Positions 9,626 through 18,670 of a stretch of DNA of 64,000 bases are shown here, piece after piece. Origin of the DNA: Effusibacillus lacus. GTDB lineage: Bacteria; Bacillota; Bacilli; Tumebacillales; Effusibacillaceae. A program made the translations under genes and the position numbers. Positions within the stretch are counted from its first letter, which is position 1; each line of letters begins with the position of its first letter. The DNA lies in the NCBI RefSeq assembly GCF_002335525.1, contig NZ_BDUF01000106.1, forward strand, positions 42,070 through 106,069, given 5' to 3'. The notes below the pieces were generated by a model, which was given only the letters and a program-made list of their open reading frames with translations, did no database searches and was not told the DNA's origin.

Positions 9626-10750
9626 ATGAAACGGGTAAGCATTTTGACACACAGCTTTCTGGATGCGTACAATCGCCGTTTTTCCCGCATTTTTGGGGGA
9701 GGGCTTGAACGCTATATTTACGACTTGTGCGGTGTCATCAAAGAGATGGGATATCAACCGGAAGTGCATCAACTCTCCTTTTTTGAGCCCTTTCGAACCA
9801 GCGTAAAAACGATTGAGGTATTCGGATATACCTACGACTTTGACGAAATTCCCGAAGCGTTTGAAAAAATGGCTTCCCAGGCACGTGGAGCCTTAATCTA
9901 CGCAAGTTGCATCTGGCATCCGATCCCGTATCGAAAAAACAGCCTCGGCATCAGCCATGGAATCAATTGGGATCGGCATGATTTGCCGCAGTCAGACAAA
10001 ATTTACGTTGCCAAATCCGTTCAGATGGCCCTTGATCAACTGTTTCGCATCGTTTCGGTGGATTCCCAATTCCTTACGTTCTGCCGTTCGGTTTGCACCT
10101 ACACGGATCCGGAGCAGGTTATACTGGTGCCTAATTCGGTTGATACAAATCATTTCAAACCGTCCCAACAAAAAAACCCTTCCGATCCCGTTCGAGTTCT
10201 GTTCCCCCGCCGGATCAGCTTTGAACGCGGCATTATCCCCATGATGCTGGCAACCGACCGGCTTTTGGACCTCTATTCAAACCTGATTGTCGAATTTGCG
10301 GGCGAAGTGGTGAAAGACAGCCCGATTGGCGACACGTTTGAGATTTGGATGAAGGAACATCCTCACCGGAACCGGATTCTCCATCGCACTTATCCGTTTG
10401 ACAAAATCGTTCAAGCGTATCAGCAAGCAGACGTTGCGGTGATCCCCAGCATTTTTTCGGAAGGGACGTCCTATTCCTGCCTGGAAGCCATCAGTTGCGG
10501 CGTTCCGGTTGTGGCAAGCAATGTCGGGGGACTCAATGACATTCTTATTGACGGGTTCAACGGGTTGTTGGTTGCTCCGACGGAAGAGCGCATCACGGAA
10601 GCGATCATCCGGGTAATCGAAGACGTGGAATTTCGGAAAGAGCTGGGAGCCAACGCCCGAAAAACAGCATTGGCATTCGACAAAACTGTCTGGAAAAAAC
10701 GTTGGACAGGATTACTGCAGGAATATTTGGAAACGGGGGGTAACCTTTGA
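9626..10750 (+). CDS. Family 4 glycosyltransferase
   Basis: 374 aa GT-B enzyme. RIFGGGLERYIYDLC is the glycine-rich acceptor-domain loop, VPNSVDTNHFKPS marks the inter-domain hinge, VRVLFPRRISFERG starts the donor domain, and the EX7E motif is in SEGTSYSCLEAISCGVPVVAS. It resembles Bacillus YtcC-type spore-coat polysaccharide transferases. The ATG at 9626 follows AGAGGAATAAG and is 1 nt after the preceding stop; a longer frame from 9560 overlaps the upstream gene without a binding site. Confidence 0.88.
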   Translation: MKRVSILTHSFLDAYNRRFSRIFGGGLERYIYDLCGVIKEMGYQPEVHQLSFFEPFRTSVKTIEVFGYTYDFDEIPEAFEKMASQARGALIYASCIWHPIPYRKNSLGISHGINWDRHDLPQSDKIYVAKSVQMALDQLFRIVSVDSQFLTFCRSVCTYTDPEQVILVPNSVDTNHFKPSQQKNPSDPVRVLFPRRISFERGIIPMMLATDRLLDLYSNLIVEFAGEVVKDSPIGDTFEIWMKEHPHRNRILHRTYPFDKIVQAYQQADVAVIPSIFSEGTSYSCLEAISCGVPVVASNVGGLNDILIDGFNGLLVAPTEERITEAIIRVIEDVEFRKELGANARKTALAFDKTVWKKRWTGLLQEYLETGGNL

Positions 10751-11493
10751 CCGATTCACAAAAAGAGATATGGGATACACTTTGGTCGCAAAGAGTCTCC
10801 TACCATTGGGATTCGCTGAGTGAAACCATTTATGGAACGATTTGCCGGTTCATCCGTGATGTAAAGGGGAAAGCGTTACTGGAAGCAGGATCGGGAACCG
10901 GCAAAATCTCATTGCGCCTTGCCATGGAAGGAGCGGACGTGACATTGGTGGACTATTCAAAAAAAGCGCTGGAAAACAGCCAGTTGGCCTTTCGCCAGAA
11001 GAACCGCCAGGGAAACTTTCTCCTGTCCGATATTCGCAATATGGAGGTGCCGGATAACAGTTACGATTTGGTCTGGAACGCGGGAGTCCTTGAACATTTT
11101 GATTTTTCGGGCAAAGTGTCAGTTCTTCAGGAAATGGCACGGATCACAAAACCTGAAGGAATTGTACTCGTGTTCACTCCTTTTGCCAAATGTCTTCCCT
11201 ATAGGGTCGGAAAAGCGTTTGCCGAAACATATGGGAGTTGGATGTACGGACAGGAGGAACCCGTTCATTCATTAAAACACGAATTCGCTGCAAGCGGCAT
11301 CACTCTGCTTGAAGAGTTTGATGATGGATTTGTCAACAGCCTGGATTTTCTGGATTTTATTCCAGGGTCTCAACCGGTAAAACGATGGATTCAACAGTGG
11401 TACGAGAAACTGACCAAAGAGGAACAAAGCATTTTTCCCGGGTATTTGTTGGTCAGCGCCGGTTCCCCCGCTTCTTTCCATAAAGGAAACTGA
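10747..11493 (+). CDS. Class I SAM-dependent methyltransferase
   Basis: 248 aa Rossmann methyltransferase. Motif I is LLEAGSGTGKISLRL, the acidic loop is VTLVDYSKKALE, motif II is NSYDLVWNAGVLEHF, and the post-II helix is EMARITKPEGIVLVFTPF. It probably O- or N-methylates a sugar made by this cluster. The TTG start overlaps the GT4 stop (TTGA). Its last 41 bp overlap the 3' end of the convergent glycosyltransferase, so the two operons meet tail to tail. Confidence 0.85.
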   Translation: MTDSQKEIWDTLWSQRVSYHWDSLSETIYGTICRFIRDVKGKALLEAGSGTGKISLRLAMEGADVTLVDYSKKALENSQLAFRQKNRQGNFLLSDIRNMEVPDNSYDLVWNAGVLEHFDFSGKVSVLQEMARITKPEGIVLVFTPFAKCLPYRVGKAFAETYGSWMYGQEEPVHSLKHEFAASGITLLEEFDDGFVNSLDFLDFIPGSQPVKRWIQQWYEKLTKEEQSIFPGYLLVSAGSPASFHKGN

Positions 11494-12508
11494 TCTCTCT
11501 GGCAATCTGTTCCGCTCGAACCCGCCAGCTCTCCTTCTTTGCAACAGATTGCCTTTTCACAATTTTTTCCGTAGTACGATCGTTCATCAGGGCTTCGTCG
11601 ATCTGCTGTAGAAACTCTTCTTTCGTTCTTCCGATCCGAACATGCGGGTAACAGCGAACTTCCGGCAGGTCGGTTGAAATAACTGGAAGACCTGCAGCCA
11701 GATATTCATAAAGCTTGACGGGATTGGCGGCCCTGGTAACCTCACGGATCTGGAAAGGAATCACCGCCGCGTCAAACTGACGGGCAAAAGCAGGCAGTTC
11801 GGAATAGTCACGGTTGCCTATCCAAAGGACATTGCTTGTCTGAAGAAGGGGGTGAGGGATGGAGGTGGTGATTTGCCCGACAAAGGCAAACAGGTAGTTC
11901 GGCCGTTGTTTGGCCAGATAGGCAATCAAATCATAGTCGAGCCAACTGGCTACCGCCCCCCAGAATCCGATTACGGGAGCGGTGTTTCCACACAAGGATT
12001 TGGCAGTTGTTTCATGAGGCAGATATTCGATTTCCGGGTTGCAGGCTGCGGCAAAGTGGTCGTAGTCCGCTGCATTCCGGATCAACCTGACATACGGATG
12101 TTTCCCTTTCGTGTCTTGATAAATCATCTCAGATGCGCAGAGAACCATGTCAGCCGCTGCGATTTTTGAATCGTGCCATTCGGCAAAAGCGGCAAACTCC
12201 TCGGTGCTGGCGTCTGCAATATCGCCCACCACCAACGGCAATTGAAACCGGGACAGCAATTCGACATAAGGACCATGCGTAAGCCACATGATATATTCCC
12301 GATCCCAGTCCAAGGCATCTATGTCTTGGCAGATTATAAAATGATCGTTCAATCGGAGAAAAGGTTCACGTTTTTCCTGTGTGACATTGCAGTAAATCAC
12401 ATCCAACCCTAGCTGGCTCAAATGATAAAGGAGCTGCTGGGGACGCTGCCGATGATTATGAAAATCAAAACAAGGGAGGTACAAAATCGGAGGCAGACTG
12501 AGATTCAT
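11453..12508 (-). CDS. GT-B glycosyltransferase (TuaH-like)
   Basis: 351 aa. The N-terminus YLPCFDFHNHRQRPQQLLYHL is the acceptor-domain start seen in TuaH-type transferases. TAPVIGFWGAVASWLDYDL begins the donor domain, and VKLYEYLAAGLPVISTDLPEV is the donor-binding loop with its Glu. The start at 12508 is chosen because GGAGGA sits 6 nt upstream; an ATG at 12526 overlaps the previous stop but has no site. It is last gene of the minus-strand glycosylation operon. Confidence 0.85.
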   Translation of the reverse strand: MNLSLPPILYLPCFDFHNHRQRPQQLLYHLSQLGLDVIYCNVTQEKREPFLRLNDHFIICQDIDALDWDREYIMWLTHGPYVELLSRFQLPLVVGDIADASTEEFAAFAEWHDSKIAAADMVLCASEMIYQDTKGKHPYVRLIRNAADYDHFAAACNPEIEYLPHETTAKSLCGNTAPVIGFWGAVASWLDYDLIAYLAKQRPNYLFAFVGQITTSIPHPLLQTSNVLWIGNRDYSELPAFARQFDAAVIPFQIREVTRAANPVKLYEYLAAGLPVISTDLPEVRCYPHVRIGRTKEEFLQQIDEALMNDRTTEKIVKRQSVAKKESWRVRAEQIAREISFLYGKKRGNRR

Positions 12509-12522
12509 AAGGATTCCTCCAT

Positions 12523-13989
12523 TCATTCACAAAGTGCAAGAAACCGGAGATCGCTTGCCGGTGGATCAATCGGCTGCCCGCTGATGGATCGTGCCTTCGC
12601 CACATAACAATGTAAAAGCCCGACAAAAGGCGCAATTCGATTGGGAAATTGACTGCAGGCTTTGGAAAACCAGGAAAAAGCCCCTTCATATTCACCACAG
12701 TTATAGGCAAGCATTCCCGCAACCAGTTTTTCGGGATAAGTCAATGCGTCCGGATCGGTTTTATACAGTGCAGGAAGTTGCTTTTTATCGGTATTGTCCT
12801 TCCTGATCGTTTGAATAACAAGGTTCCATGCGGTTTCCGGGATTCGATCCCGGTATTCCGCAAGGAAGTTTACCAACTCTCCCGTCTCCTGCAACAAGAC
12901 GGAGATGGGGGCCAGGCGCTTCCAGGCTGACAGATACCCTGGATGAGAAAGCAACGCTTTCAGATAATGATTTTTGGCCTCCTGCCACAGATACAGATAC
13001 TCACAGGTCAAACCTGCCAAATAGTGGGAACGGTAAGTCCCGGAACCGGAAGACGACGTGTATTGGCAGGATACATCTCCCAATTCGATCGCCTGCAGAA
13101 GAATCAAATAAGCATCCTGATAATTTTCCCGATCCATCAGAAGCATCGCTTTCAGTTCAAGCAAATCCGTAAAATCGGGATAGAAAAGCAGTGCTTTCTC
13201 AATTGCATGCTCCGCATCCTGGTGGCGCCCCGTTTCTCGCATGGCATACGCCATTTTTAAGAACAGATCCGAATCATACCCGCTGAAAACCGGCACACGG
13301 GGCAGTATGGATTCAAAGACAGCCAGTGCATTCCGATAGTCTTCCCGTTGAAAATACTCCGTGCCCAGGGCATATTGCAGACGAAGGTCATCCGGATGGC
13401 GTTTGAGAGCCCCCTGAATAATTCTCAAATTTCTTTCGTTCTTTTTTTTGCGGCGAATAATTTCGTCAAGATACCCGTAATGTCGGACAGTAATATCGGC
13501 AAATTCGAGCCGGACGCCGGGAATGGCCTGGATGACGGGGCTCACTTCTTCATGAATGCTGCCTATGAAACGAATCTCCGGATGGTTGCGAAACAAACGG
13601 CACACCGAGTCGGTTACATACTCCCCTGTTGATAAGTGGCCCACGTAATTTTTCATTTTCACAAAATAGCCGTACACCTCTTCCTGCTGCAGCAAGTGAT
13701 TCAGATAAGATAAGTTCGGTTCTTCCAGTTCTTCGTCCGCGTCCAGAACCAGAATCCATTCCTTTGTGGCCTGTTTGAGTCCTTCGTTTCGGGCTTTGGC
13801 AAAATCATCTTCCCAAGGAACCGTGACAACGGAAGCTCCGTAGCGTTTTGCGATTTTCTGGCTTTGATCTGTGGATCCGGCGTCCACAACAATGATCTCC
13901 GAAACAATGTTGACGACAGAGGAGAGACATCGTTCAAGACAATCCTCTTCATTTTGGACGAGCATGCATAACGACAGGTTTAACTTCAT
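12523..13989 (-). CDS. GT2 glycosyltransferase with TPR repeats
   Basis: 488 aa. The GT2 domain is at 1-200: LSLCMLVQNEEDCLERCLSS, EIIVVDAGSTDQS, KEWILVLDADEELEE (DXD), RLFRNHPEIRFIGSIHE. Then come TPR helices at about 215-480. This is the SunS/TPR-type architecture that often glycosylates proteins, where TPRs present the polypeptide acceptor. GGAGGGACTTTACA precedes the ATG, which overlaps the upstream stop as ATGA. It is one of three paralogues in a row. Confidence 0.88.
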   Translation of the reverse strand: MKLNLSLCMLVQNEEDCLERCLSSVVNIVSEIIVVDAGSTDQSQKIAKRYGASVVTVPWEDDFAKARNEGLKQATKEWILVLDADEELEEPNLSYLNHLLQQEEVYGYFVKMKNYVGHLSTGEYVTDSVCRLFRNHPEIRFIGSIHEEVSPVIQAIPGVRLEFADITVRHYGYLDEIIRRKKKNERNLRIIQGALKRHPDDLRLQYALGTEYFQREDYRNALAVFESILPRVPVFSGYDSDLFLKMAYAMRETGRHQDAEHAIEKALLFYPDFTDLLELKAMLLMDRENYQDAYLILLQAIELGDVSCQYTSSSGSGTYRSHYLAGLTCEYLYLWQEAKNHYLKALLSHPGYLSAWKRLAPISVLLQETGELVNFLAEYRDRIPETAWNLVIQTIRKDNTDKKQLPALYKTDPDALTYPEKLVAGMLAYNCGEYEGAFSWFSKACSQFPNRIAPFVGLLHCYVAKARSISGQPIDPPASDLRFLALCE

Positions 13990-15662
13990 TGTAAAGTCCC
14001 TCCTGAAAAACCATCCTCGCAGGGAGCAGCCAGTCTTGCATCCCGCACCAAATCACCAAATCTGGGGGATTGGCCGAGTACTCCCAAATGGGAATCCGCC
14101 AGGCTTGAAAGAGTTCGGATGATTCGTTTGCCCGATTCCGGTTCGTCCAACCGTTGCAGCCACTTACTGATCATCCTTAATGTATCGTCAAATCTTCCGT
14201 TTTTAAATGCAATTTTCACAGCCAGTGAGAGTTCCTCGGTAGAGAGGGAATCGTCCTCTGCCGGATCGCTCCCGTGTTCCGCCCATGCCAGCCATTTCTT
14301 GAATTTTGCTTTATCCTTAAAACGAAGCTGCCCCATCGCGTTTCTGACGCCTTTCAGATTTCCCGCCAATAACAGGCTTTTGATTTGAACCATCAATTTG
14401 AATTCCTTGAAATTTCCTTTTTGCAATTGCTCGGCCAGCGCCGGAATCGGTTCCAGGCAATCTGTTTCAAACAAAATATCTATTATTTTCGCTACGGCAT
14501 TTTCTGTTCGAAGATGAAAACGTTCGTCGATAAATGAAACGATTCTTGACTGGGCTCCGGTGCATCTCATAAGATGAAAAATCCGGTACAAGGGAGGATT
14601 CAGGCTTGACTTAAAATGGACGGCCTGCAAGTACCATTCCACCGCGTTGTTGTACTCGCGTACCGCTTCATAAAGCATCCCCAGAGCATAACACGTCTGA
14701 TAAGTGCCCATCCCTTCTTCCGTGTGGTATCCGCTGGGAGCAGGTCCCAGCTCAATGGCATGCAGAAAGCTGTTTTTTGCTTCCTCCGGTTTCCCCAATT
14801 GTGTCAAACAGACCCCTTTTAGATGATGCAAGTCAGTATATTGGGGGTAAAGATCGATTCCCTCGTCACAAATCCGGTTCGCTTCTTCAACACGGCCAAG
14901 TGCCAGCAAACACCAGATTTCATACTTAAACAACAAATGGGCATAACTCGTTGCCGCCGGGTCCAGAAGGGATTTCGCCATCCTGAAGGCATCCAGCGCC
15001 TGCTTTACATCTGAACTTCGCAGGTATTCAACCCCAAGGTTATACTGGGTGAACGGATCTTCGGGTTGTTCGGCCGCCATTTGTCGCAACAGATTCAGAT
15101 TGCGGCGAATTTTATCTTTTTTTGTGACAATTTCCTGTTGGTACCCGTAATGGTGAATTTTGATCTCGGCAATGTGAAAAGCGGCCTCCGGTTTGTGTCT
15201 GTAAATGCTGGCCGCAATCTGCTCATGAATCCGTCCTTCAAACCGGTATGTCGGACGATTCCTGAACATGCGAAGAACCGGATTGATCGTGGCTCCTTGG
15301 GACCCGTCGCCCACATAGTTGTGAATCTGCAGCAGGAATGCTTCATATTCCTGATGTTTGGCATATTCACGAAGCTTTTTCCGATCCGCCGCCTCCAGTT
15401 CTTCATCCGCATCCAGCCACAGAATCCAGTCTCCTTTGGCTTGTTCAATCCCCACATTGCGGGCATAGGCAAAGTCATTTTGCCAGGAAGAACGGATGAC
15501 ATGCGCACCCCATTGACGGGCAACCTCTACCGTGCCATCTGTAGACCCCGTGTCCACCACGATGATTTCGTCCACAGCTCCTTTGACGCTTTTTAAGCAT
15601 CGCGGAAGATGTTCTTCTTCATTTTTGACGATCATACACAGCGAAATCGTGGGCTGACGCAT
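13986..15662 (-). CDS. GT2 glycosyltransferase with TPR repeats
   Basis: 558 aa paralogue of its neighbours. GT2 core: ISLCMIVKNEEEHLPRCL, EIIVVDTGSTDGT, GDWILWLDADEELEA, RMFRNRPTYRFEGRIHEQI. Then HHYGYQQEIVTKKDKIRRN links to TPRs from about residue 210 on. The start at 15662 has GGAGGA 6 nt upstream; the longer frame to 15716 lies inside the upstream gene. The first 44 bp overlap the 3' end of the upstream paralogue. Confidence 0.88.
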   Translation of the reverse strand: MRQPTISLCMIVKNEEEHLPRCLKSVKGAVDEIIVVDTGSTDGTVEVARQWGAHVIRSSWQNDFAYARNVGIEQAKGDWILWLDADEELEAADRKKLREYAKHQEYEAFLLQIHNYVGDGSQGATINPVLRMFRNRPTYRFEGRIHEQIAASIYRHKPEAAFHIAEIKIHHYGYQQEIVTKKDKIRRNLNLLRQMAAEQPEDPFTQYNLGVEYLRSSDVKQALDAFRMAKSLLDPAATSYAHLLFKYEIWCLLALGRVEEANRICDEGIDLYPQYTDLHHLKGVCLTQLGKPEEAKNSFLHAIELGPAPSGYHTEEGMGTYQTCYALGMLYEAVREYNNAVEWYLQAVHFKSSLNPPLYRIFHLMRCTGAQSRIVSFIDERFHLRTENAVAKIIDILFETDCLEPIPALAEQLQKGNFKEFKLMVQIKSLLLAGNLKGVRNAMGQLRFKDKAKFKKWLAWAEHGSDPAEDDSLSTEELSLAVKIAFKNGRFDDTLRMISKWLQRLDEPESGKRIIRTLSSLADSHLGVLGQSPRFGDLVRDARLAAPCEDGFSGGTLQ

Positions 15663-17631
15663 GGAGATTCCTCCTTTGTGCACTGTTCCACGTTGTGTGC
15701 CATCTGATTCCGCCAAGCAATTGTTTGCTGTTTTGAATCCGTTCCAGATCTTTTTGAATTACCGGATGACTCGGAAACCGGTTCAGGATTTCGATGGCCG
15801 TATCTTGTGCCATTTCCAAATAGCACAGGGAAACGGCAATTCTTGCTTTTTCATTCCCCGGCGTTTCAGCTAAGATTGGCTCAAACAATGCGCAAGCGTG
15901 TCTGAAATGTCCCTTGTCATAAAGAATTTCCGCAAGCATAAACAGTCCTTCGCTGTCCAGTTGTTGATTTTTCATTGCCTGCAGCAAACCATCCGCCGCC
16001 ATGAGGACAAATCCGTTCCGGTACAGACTTTTCGAATACTTCAAGAACAGATGGGAGCTCAATCGGGAAAAATTCTCGGCCATTCGAATCAACCGGAGTT
16101 GAATCGCACGTTCCATCAATCTTTCTACAAGGTCATACGGAACCGGATCCGGCCAAACATTCTCAATCAGCCAACGATCCACCCGTTCATACATTTGTTG
16201 TTCCGCCCGTGTCAGAGTCTTATAAAAACTGAACGGCAAACTTCGTTCTTCGCTCCAACGGCACAACGCCTGTTCCATAATGAAAGTTTCTCTCCTGGAT
16301 TGGTCCGCCGATGCAAGCAATTTTCCCAATTTTTCATACGCCTCGGGAAATTGCCCCGTCTGCATCAAACACTCACACAGAAACCGTTCTCCTTCAAACG
16401 ATAACGATTCTGTCGTTTTTATCAGTGCCAATGCCTCGGCGTACGCACCTATCCCGAACAGAACGGCAGCTAGCAGAAGCGCATCACGGGTCAGTGATTG
16501 AAGTTGTTGGCGGATCTGTTCATCAGATTGCCCCAAAAGGTGCAGGGTTTCCGCCCATCCGATCAGCGCCGGCAGATATCTCGGATGAAACGCTAAGGCC
16601 TGCCGATAAAACTGGAGAGCTTCCGCATGGGCCCCTAATTCTTTTGCCAAAGCCGCCATTTCATAATATGAACGAAACGTTCCCATTCCCGCTTCGGTCA
16701 CGTATTTGCTTGGCGCAGCCCCATTATGCGCCGCCTTTTGAAAAGTCTGCAAAGCTTCCCGCAAATACCCTTTCTGTTTCAAGGTTTCACCCAGTAAATG
16801 GTACAGGTCAGGATAATCCGCGTAGCGGGCAATTTCACAGCGAAGCAATTGTTCCGCTGCTGTCCAATCCTTCCGTTCGATCAGAATTTTCGTCCGGTCG
16901 CGAATCAAAGTGGGACGGTAGGCCGCCCCCGCCGGGGCCAGTTCAAAAGCCCTTTTCATATAACGTTCAGCTTCCTGAAGGTTTCCCAACTGACAATGGG
17001 TGACTCCCATATTGTAGAGATGGAATGGGTCCTCAGGGTTTTCCTGCAAAGAAAGTTCAAGGATTCGAAGATTGCGGCGAATTTTGTCTTTCCGGCCAAG
17101 AAGCTCTGGAAGGTATCCACGGTGAACGATTTGCAGTGGGGAATTTTCAATTTTTGCAATCGGATGCTTCTCCAAAATGCAAGGAATGATTTGCTCGTGA
17201 ATACGACCACGGAATCGATAGTCCGGATCTCTTCGGAACATACGGACTGTTTGATGCCTGAGCCGCTCTTCGGTGCGGCTCCCCAGAATATTGTCAATTT
17301 CTACAAAAAATGCCTCCGCATTCGTGGTCCGCAAAATTTCACGAATCTGATCTTTTCCCTTTACCAGCGCTTCGTCCGCATCCAGGTAGAACACCCATTG
17401 GGTTTGCGCATGGGAAAGAGCCAGATTTCTGATTTTTGAAAAGTCATCCTCCCAATTTGTTTGAACGATGGTTGCCCCATAAGAGGCTGCAACTTCCAGG
17501 GTGCGGTCAACAGACCCCGTATCCACCAGAATGATTTCATCCGCAATGTCCTTTACGCTCTCCAGACATCGCGACAACAGTTCTTCTTCGTTACAGGCAA
17601 CCACATGTACACCAAGCAGCAAATCGCTCAT
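15619..17631 (-). CDS. GT2 glycosyltransferase with long TPR region
   Basis: 670 aa, the longest of three paralogues and first in the operon. GT2 core: LGVHVVACNEEELLSRCLES, EIILVDTGSVDRT, TQWVFYLDADEAL, RMFRRDPDYRFRGRIHEQI. About twelve TPR-like repeats fill the remaining 450 residues. GGAGGAG 4 nt before the ATG at 17631 sets the start. The three paralogues probably act in sequence on one surface protein, and the DUF6385 proteins next door are the obvious candidates (inference). Confidence 0.88.
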   Translation of the reverse strand: MSDLLLGVHVVACNEEELLSRCLESVKDIADEIILVDTGSVDRTLEVAASYGATIVQTNWEDDFSKIRNLALSHAQTQWVFYLDADEALVKGKDQIREILRTTNAEAFFVEIDNILGSRTEERLRHQTVRMFRRDPDYRFRGRIHEQIIPCILEKHPIAKIENSPLQIVHRGYLPELLGRKDKIRRNLRILELSLQENPEDPFHLYNMGVTHCQLGNLQEAERYMKRAFELAPAGAAYRPTLIRDRTKILIERKDWTAAEQLLRCEIARYADYPDLYHLLGETLKQKGYLREALQTFQKAAHNGAAPSKYVTEAGMGTFRSYYEMAALAKELGAHAEALQFYRQALAFHPRYLPALIGWAETLHLLGQSDEQIRQQLQSLTRDALLLAAVLFGIGAYAEALALIKTTESLSFEGERFLCECLMQTGQFPEAYEKLGKLLASADQSRRETFIMEQALCRWSEERSLPFSFYKTLTRAEQQMYERVDRWLIENVWPDPVPYDLVERLMERAIQLRLIRMAENFSRLSSHLFLKYSKSLYRNGFVLMAADGLLQAMKNQQLDSEGLFMLAEILYDKGHFRHACALFEPILAETPGNEKARIAVSLCYLEMAQDTAIEILNRFPSHPVIQKDLERIQNSKQLLGGIRWHTTWNSAQRRNLHASAHDFAVYDRQK

Positions 17632-17696
17632 ATGACTCCTCCTATAGAAAACTTGGCTCCGCCAAACCTCCGGCTCAGGTGTATCCCTAGAGAAAA

Positions 17697-17719
17697 GAGT
17701 ACATGGATTCCATGTACTC
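17697..17719. promoter_or_regulatory. Perfect 10-bp inverted repeat between the GT2-TPR operon and the DUF6385 gene
   Basis: GAGTACATGG at 17697-17706 and CCATGTACTC at 17710-17719 are separated by only ATT. There is no T-run on either side, so an operator or an mRNA processing hairpin is as likely as a terminator. It lies 66 bp upstream of the 17631 start and 42 bp after the stop of the DUF6385 gene. Confidence 0.45.
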
Positions 17720-17760
17720 ATGTGCGAATGTACACTTTTGGAATGGCATCTCCGGACAAT

Positions 17761-18483
17761 CTAGGTTCCTTGCCCGTTAAAGAATACGTCAATGGTGGTG
17801 GCAGCTCCAGCCGCAGAGGATCGGTAAGCCAGGCGCGTATATTTCAAAAACTTGGACGGAACCAACACATCGACGGAACCTACAGCGATCCCGGTTACGG
17901 TGTCAACGTTGGCGAACCAGTTTGTTCCGTTGGCGCTGATTTCTACCCGCGCGTCTACCTTGTTTGTGCCGGGACCTTTGTTATAGATAAAAAAGGAGTA
18001 GGTGCCGAACACACTCGTTGTTACGGCAGACAGCGCAGTAAATGTGTCAGCGGTAAGGATATTGAGTGTTTCTTGTTCCTGAAAACTCTTCTGTGAAATT
18101 GAGGTAACACTGCTGAGGGTACCGGCTGTTATCGTGGTTCCCAATACGCTGGTGATCGTCCCGTTCAACAGGTTGGTCAACGTACCGGCGGTGATTGTGG
18201 TTCCCAATACGCTGGTGATCGTCCCGTTCAACAGGTTGGTCAACGTACCGGCGGTGATTGTGGTTCCCAGTACGCTGGTGATCGTCCCGTTCAACAGGTT
18301 GGTCAACGTACCGGCGGTAAGGGTGGCCCCCAGCACACTCGTCAGTGTTCCGTCCAAAGCGATGTTTGTCAACCGTCCGCTGGTGTCGGTCGCCAGCGCA
18401 CGGCTTGTGGCACTGCTGTCTCTGCCGAATATCAGGGTGCGCAGGTCGTCGGGGTTGGTATTAAACGTCGCAAAATTTGGCAT
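17761..18483 (-). CDS. DUF6385-type protein with Thr-rich 21-residue tandem repeats
   Basis: 240 aa. Residues about 38-125 are repeats of the pattern NLLNGTITSVLGTTITAGTLT-like units, extremely rich in Thr, Gly and Leu and probably a beta-solenoid. The C-terminal 100 residues (YSFFIYNKGPGTNKVDARVEI...WFANVDTVTG...LVPSKFLKYTRLAYRS) form the DUF6385-like beta-sandwich. There is no signal peptide, as expected for spore-surface proteins assembled in the mother cell. The repeats would be good O-glycosylation substrates for the adjacent transferases (inference). AGGGGAG precedes the ATG. Confidence 0.75.
   Translation of the reverse strand: MPNFATFNTNPDDLRTLIFGRDSSATSRALATDTSGRLTNIALDGTLTSVLGATLTAGTLTNLLNGTITSVLGTTITAGTLTNLLNGTITSVLGTTITAGTLTNLLNGTITSVLGTTITAGTLSSVTSISQKSFQEQETLNILTADTFTALSAVTTSVFGTYSFFIYNKGPGTNKVDARVEISANGTNWFANVDTVTGIAVGSVDVLVPSKFLKYTRLAYRSSAAGAATTIDVFFNGQGT
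18128..18379. repeat. 63-bp in-frame tandem repeat, about four units
   Basis: Units begin at about 18128, 18191, 18254 and 18317. The first three are almost identical at DNA level and the fourth is diverged. 63 bp equals 21 codons, so copy-number change would keep the DUF6385 protein in frame. High DNA identity points to recent expansion or slippage. Confidence 0.9.
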
Positions 18484-18670
18484 TCCACTCTCCCCTTTTT
18501 ATCAAATGGATCTACCCAAAAAAGGCGTTGCAGGCAGCGGCGGATTTCTTGTCAACTGCCTGAATCATATTACGAACGCCTTACACTGTTTGTCTGTGCA
18601 CGAGTCGCTGTTGGAAAAAATATATGTTTACCTAAGATTGGATGCTTGTCCATCTTGGAAAAGAACTCGG

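Noticed and set aside
18128-18379. CRISPR-like array of 63-bp repeats
   Set aside because: There are no unique spacers. The repeat is 21 codons in frame within a DUF6385 protein.
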